Below, one piece after another: positions 30,105 to 32,865 of a stretch of 32,865 bases of DNA; positions within the stretch are counted from its first letter, which is position 1; the number at the start of each line of letters is the position of its first letter. The stretch is from a virus: positions 1 through 32,865 of IMG/VR virus record IMGVR_UViG_3300047388_000010; one strand, given 5' to 3'. A program made the translations under genes and the position numbers. The notes beneath the pieces were generated by a model. It saw only the letters and a program-made list of their open reading frames with translations, was not told where the DNA came from and did no database searches.

Positions 30105-31932
30105 AGACTTTTACCAAGACCTGTTCAACAGACTCTCTGGTGAAGAGTTCGAAGAGATGCCGGTAGATGTTTTTGAATTTACTACCTCTGAGAACTACTG
30201 TGGTCTGAAAGAACTATCAGAGTATCAATATGCTCTGGTACGAAACATGTCTCAAATCTACAAGAGGGAAACCCTTGTAGCACTCTATGGTGGAGATGAA
30301 GCAAAGGCTGAAAGACGCTGGCGCGAAACGTGCCGTGAAATCATCATGCAACTTGGTAAGGGTTCCGGTAAGGACTTTACATCTACCGTCGCGGTATCAT
30401 ATGTGGTATATCTCCTACTTTGCCTAAAGTCACCAGCAGAATACTACGGTAAGCCCAAGGGTGACTCCATTGATATTATCAATATTGCTATCAACTCAGA
30501 CCAAGCCAACAGAGTTTTCTTCAAGAACTTCGTAGAGCGCATCAGGAACAACCCATGGTTCGAAGGTAGATATGAAGAAAAGCAAGGTAGTATCGAGTTC
30601 GACAAGAACGTGACCGTTTATTCTGGTCACTCAGAACGAGAAGCATTTGAGGGATACAACACCCTGCTTGTAATTCTCGATGAGATTTCTGGTTTCGCAT
30701 TGACCTCCAACACCGGACATCAGAACGCCAAAACTGCTCCCGCAATCTATGACATGTATAAGGGTTCTGTCACCAGTCGTTTTGCTGAGTTCGGTAAGTT
30801 GGTATTGCTTTCATTCCCTCGTTTCAAGGACGACTTCATCCAGCAGAAGTACAAGGAAGTTATTGCAGAAATTGAAACGATTGAACGCTCAGCAACTCTA
30901 AAGGTTGACCCAGAACTACCGGACGGTCAAGAGGGTAATGAGTTTGAGATTAAGTGGGAAGAGGATGAAATCATCCGTTATGCTTACCCATACACCTTTG
31001 CATTGCGCAGACCGTCTTGGGAAGTTAATCCGACCAAGAATCTACAAACAGATTATGCGCTAGACTTCTATCGCAACCCCGGAGATGCGCTGGGACGCTT
31101 CGCTTGCATGCCGTCCAACCTAGAAGATGGTTACTTCAAGAGAATGGATAAGGTCGAGGCAGCATTTTGTCGCATGAATGGTGTAGACGCCGAAGGCGTT
31201 TTTCATCCTAACTTCCAGCCTAAGGATGACGTTAAGTATTTCATGCACGTTGACCTTGCCCAGAAGCACGACAAGTGCGCGGTAGCAATGGGACACGTTG
31301 ACAAGTGGATACAGTATGATGTAGGGTCAAGTGGATACGTAGAGTACCTACCGCTCGTAGTGATTGATGCGCTGCGTTGGTGGACACCTACCAAAGATAA
31401 GTCAGTTGATTTCAAGGAAGTTGTAGAATACATCAAGGCTGTTCGACGTAGAGGATTCAACCTAAAGTTGGTCACCTTCGACCGTTGGAACTCTCACGAC
31501 ACCATGATGGAACTAGAACGTAATGGTATTAAGACAGAAGTTCTCTCTGTTGCTAAGAAGCATTACGACGACTTCCTGATGACTACTTATGACGACAGGC
31601 TTCTTGGTCCAGCAGAACAAGCACTTATTGATGAACTTGGCGAACTTCGTCTAGTAAAGGATAAGGTAGACCACCCTCGCAAGGGTAACAAGGATTTGTC
31701 TGACGCGGTGTGCGGTGCCATTTTCAACAGCGTCTCTCACACGCCTAAAGAAGAAAACTTGGAAGCAGATGCTCTCACTCTAGAAGACCTTAAAGAGATT
31801 GTCGATGACGACGAGAAGCAGGTTCTAAAATGGGACCGTCCGGGAGTTATCGTAGTTCCTAAGAAAACACTTAAAGAAGAAGCACCACAGAACATTCAAG
31901 ACATGATAGACGATTTCATGCGAGTTCTTTGA
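30097..31932 (+). CDS. terL: Large terminase subunit (ATPase and nuclease)
   Basis: 611 residues from a GTG overlapping the previous gene by eight bases. The ATPase motifs are clear: the Walker A Q-L-GKGSGKD (85-93) with Gly87, Lys92, Asp93, and Walker B LVILDE (191-196). The nuclease half carries MHVDLAQKHDK (near 380-390) and a final acidic DLSDAV motif (near 530), consistent with the RNase H-like nuclease. It translocates DNA into the prohead and cuts it. It ends 45 bases before a promoter and HNH gene. Confidence 0.9.
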   Translation: MAKDFYQDLFNRLSGEEFEEMPVDVFEFTTSENYCGLKELSEYQYALVRNMSQIYKRETLVALYGGDEAKAERRWRETCREIIMQLGKGSGKDFTSTVAVSYVVYLLLCLKSPAEYYGKPKGDSIDIINIAINSDQANRVFFKNFVERIRNNPWFEGRYEEKQGSIEFDKNVTVYSGHSEREAFEGYNTLLVILDEISGFALTSNTGHQNAKTAPAIYDMYKGSVTSRFAEFGKLVLLSFPRFKDDFIQQKYKEVIAEIETIERSATLKVDPELPDGQEGNEFEIKWEEDEIIRYAYPYTFALRRPSWEVNPTKNLQTDYALDFYRNPGDALGRFACMPSNLEDGYFKRMDKVEAAFCRMNGVDAEGVFHPNFQPKDDVKYFMHVDLAQKHDKCAVAMGHVDKWIQYDVGSSGYVEYLPLVVIDALRWWTPTKDKSVDFKEVVEYIKAVRRRGFNLKLVTFDRWNSHDTMMELERNGIKTEVLSVAKKHYDDFLMTTYDDRLLGPAEQALIDELGELRLVKDKVDHPRKGNKDLSDAVCGAIFNSVSHTPKEENLEADALTLEDLKEIVDDDEKQVLKWDRPGVIVVPKKTLKEEAPQNIQDMIDDFMRVL

Positions 31933-31957
31933 CGTAGCGCGCCGGTAGTGGTAGAAT
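31929..31957 (+). promoter_or_regulatory. Sigma-70-type promoter, near-consensus
   Basis: TTGACG at 31929-31934, a 17-base spacer ending in GTGG, and TAGAAT at 31952-31957. The AAGGAGG ribosome site (31965-31971) and ATG at 31977 follow, for the HNH gene. Confidence 0.75.
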
Positions 31958-31976
31958 GATAGACAAGGAGGCAGTA

Positions 31977-32630
31977 ATGACACAACTAATAGCAGATGAA
32001 ACAGAACGCGAACGGGTTGAAGCCGAAGCGCATCAACGTCCGTCACGCGCTGAAATTGTGCTTGCCTTGATTGACAGGGATGGTGATGTATGCGTTTACT
32101 GCCGCCGAGACTTCTCAGAGCGGGAGCGAACCATTGACCACGTTTACCCTCAATCAAAGGCATTCGCAGACGGCTGGACCTACGAGCAGGTTTGGGATAT
32201 GTCCAACCTTGCTCTTGCATGTAAGCCGTGTAACGCAAAGAAGTCTGACCAGATTCTTGACGAGGATGGTAACATTCCTTCTCGTAAGACAAAGACTTTT
32301 AGATACAGGCGAGACAAGAGGGCTACACGTCCTACCGAGCCATGTTATGACTGTGACAACGGCCACAACCTTTTCATTAATGAAATTTGTGCGGCCTGTG
32401 GTTGCGATGCCCAGCGGTTCCCCCGCTCTGCAAAGGTTAGAGCAGATGAGTGTGACCACGCCATAACATGGTGCTGGGCTTGTTGTATCGGTGTTGTTGA
32501 GCGTACAGGTGCCTTGGAGATGTTGTTCTTCGGAAACGAAGGGCACGAACCGGGACTATCACATGATGAGGCCATGGCTCGTGAGAGCGATGAGGTAAAG
32601 GCAATTTATGCTGGAACCCTTGACACATGA
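31977..32630 (+). CDS. HNH endonuclease with C-terminal zinc cluster
   Basis: 217 residues; the ATG at 31977 has an AAGGAGG six bases upstream, and a longer frame at 31956 starts inside the promoter and is not used. HNH residues: CVYC (39-42), IDHVYPQS (53-60, catalytic Asp-His), NLALACKPCN (77-86). A charged linker is followed by two more cysteine clusters (CYDC, then CAACGC near 140-150; CDHAITWCWACC near 170-180), an additional ribbon. An HNH directly beside the terminase is usual in phages that use cos-type or HNH-assisted packaging, so it may help terminase cutting. Confidence 0.8.
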   Translation: MTQLIADETERERVEAEAHQRPSRAEIVLALIDRDGDVCVYCRRDFSERERTIDHVYPQSKAFADGWTYEQVWDMSNLALACKPCNAKKSDQILDEDGNIPSRKTKTFRYRRDKRATRPTEPCYDCDNGHNLFINEICAACGCDAQRFPRSAKVRADECDHAITWCWACCIGVVERTGALEMLFFGNEGHEPGLSHDEAMARESDEVKAIYAGTLDT

Positions 32631-32730
32631 AGATATAGCCGCTAGGCTATTGGTTCTGGAAAACAAGGCGTACCAACTCATCAATGAGATTAAAAATCTG
32701 TTCCAAGATGTGCTTGACAGCCAAGAGTAA
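32608..32730 (+). CDS. 40-residue coiled-coil miniprotein
   Basis: ATG at 32608 overlaps the HNH gene by 23 bases with GAGGTAAAG upstream (a TTG at 32620 is an alternative). The sequence is one amphipathic helix (EDIAARLLVLENKAYQLINE, then IKNLFQDVLDS) that would form a coiled coil; net charge is negative. The end contains the TTGACA of the promoter at 32714. No family recognised. Confidence 0.5.
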   Translation: MLEPLTHEDIAARLLVLENKAYQLINEIKNLFQDVLDSQE

Positions 32731-32743
32731 TATAGTGTAGAGT
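32714..32743 (+). promoter_or_regulatory. Sigma-70-type promoter for the final gene
   Basis: TTGACA (32714-32719), an 18-base spacer, and TAGAGT (32738-32743). Transcription would start about 32750, within the left arm of the inverted repeat that follows. Confidence 0.6.
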
Positions 32744-32793
32744 AGCCGGTGTGCAGTAAGTCGTGGTGATTTTCCTACGCATGCACACCGGCT
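32744..32793. repeat. 12-bp perfect inverted repeat in the leader of the final gene
   Basis: AGCCGGTGTGCA (32744-32755) and TGCACACCGGCT (32782-32793) around a 26-base loop. Inside the loop CGTGG can pair with CC-T-ACG (one bulge), giving a stacked hairpin as RNA. A pyrimidine-rich GTTCCCTTCT follows. It may act as an operator, an attenuator or a 5' stabilising hairpin. Confidence 0.6.
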
Positions 32794-32818
32794 GTTCCCT
32801 TCTAAAGAAAGAAGTATA

Positions 32819-32865
32819 ATGTCTAGATTCAAGGATAAGGCGTCTGCTGTTTATGAGCAGGGCGT
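32819..32865 (+). CDS. Start of a gene cut by the window edge
   Basis: ATG at 32819, preceded by AAAGAAAGAAG, encodes MSRFKDKASAVYEQGV and runs off the window. Next after terminase in many phages is the portal protein, but 15 residues cannot identify it. It has its own promoter and structured leader, so its expression is set separately from the terminase. Confidence 0.5.
   Translation, partial: MSRFKDKASAVYEQG

Noticed and set aside
32745-32793. tRNA-like acceptor stem (GCCGGTG ... CACCGGC-T)
   Set aside because: Only 49 bases separate the ends, too short for a tRNA, and no anticodon or T arm can be drawn.
1-32865. CRISPR array, insertion sequence, integrase or attachment site
   Set aside because: No regularly spaced repeats, transposase, integrase or lysogeny repressor were seen; the Cas4-like gene stands alone.

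Overview
The window is a contiguous piece of a tailed double-stranded DNA phage genome. It runs from the end of the tail genes, through lysis-associated, replication, recombination, sugar and nucleotide genes, to the large terminase subunit and the first codons of what is probably the next structural gene. All 49 supported genes lie on the + strand. They are packed with 1 to 35 base overlaps (one primase overlap is 64 bases), with many ATGA, GTGA and TAATG junctions. GTG and TTG starts are common. The actinophage-style small holin, GTG/TTG starts, leaderless genes and gene content suggest a phage of an actinobacterium with mid-40s percent GC. This host assignment is an inference.

Layout. 1-8948: tail module, with a tail protein cut by the left edge, two small structural proteins, a 1727-residue receptor-binding or fibre protein made of fibronectin-III and carbohydrate-binding-like domains, and tandem paralogues. 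8971-11813: HNH nuclease, a two-segment membrane protein, a metallophosphoesterase, a holin, a zinc ribbon and a helix-turn-helix (HTH) protein. 11821-21752: replication and recombination, with a DnaB-type helicase, a primase, a gp32-like ssDNA-binding protein, an HNH nuclease, a DnaE-type DNA polymerase III alpha, a MazG-like protein, RecA and a possible resolvase. 21739-24368: small unknowns, a Cas4-like nuclease, a RuvC-fold protein and a 48-residue HTH protein. 24365-28173: a sugar cassette with three glycosyltransferases and a nucleotide-sugar epimerase among small unknowns. 28175-29345: dNMP kinase and HAD-type deoxyribonucleotidase. 29353-32730: zinc ribbon, small and large terminase, HNH nuclease and a coiled-coil miniprotein. 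Terminase at the right and tail at the left suggest the genome is circularly permuted relative to this cut.

How the genes work together. Helicase, primase, polymerase III alpha, ssDNA-binding protein and RecA give the phage much of its own fork machinery. The Cas4-like nuclease, RuvC-like protein and possible resolvase would process recombination or branched intermediates before packaging by the terminase/HNH pair. MazG-like protein, dNMP kinase and deoxyribonucleotidase shape the nucleotide pool. The sugar cassette may decorate virion proteins, host surface or DNA.

Regulation. I see about eleven sigma-70-like promoters, most with an extended -10 (TGN before TATAAT). At three of them the start codon sits exactly 7 bases past the -10, predicting leaderless mRNAs. 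Two genes (recA and a zinc-finger gene) have their ribosome-binding site inside the 3' arm of an inverted repeat.

Most striking at sequence scale: on reading the whole window by eye I find no GATC, no AGCT and no CCWGG, while CGGTAG and CTAG are over-represented. This looks like the footprint of strong restriction selection.
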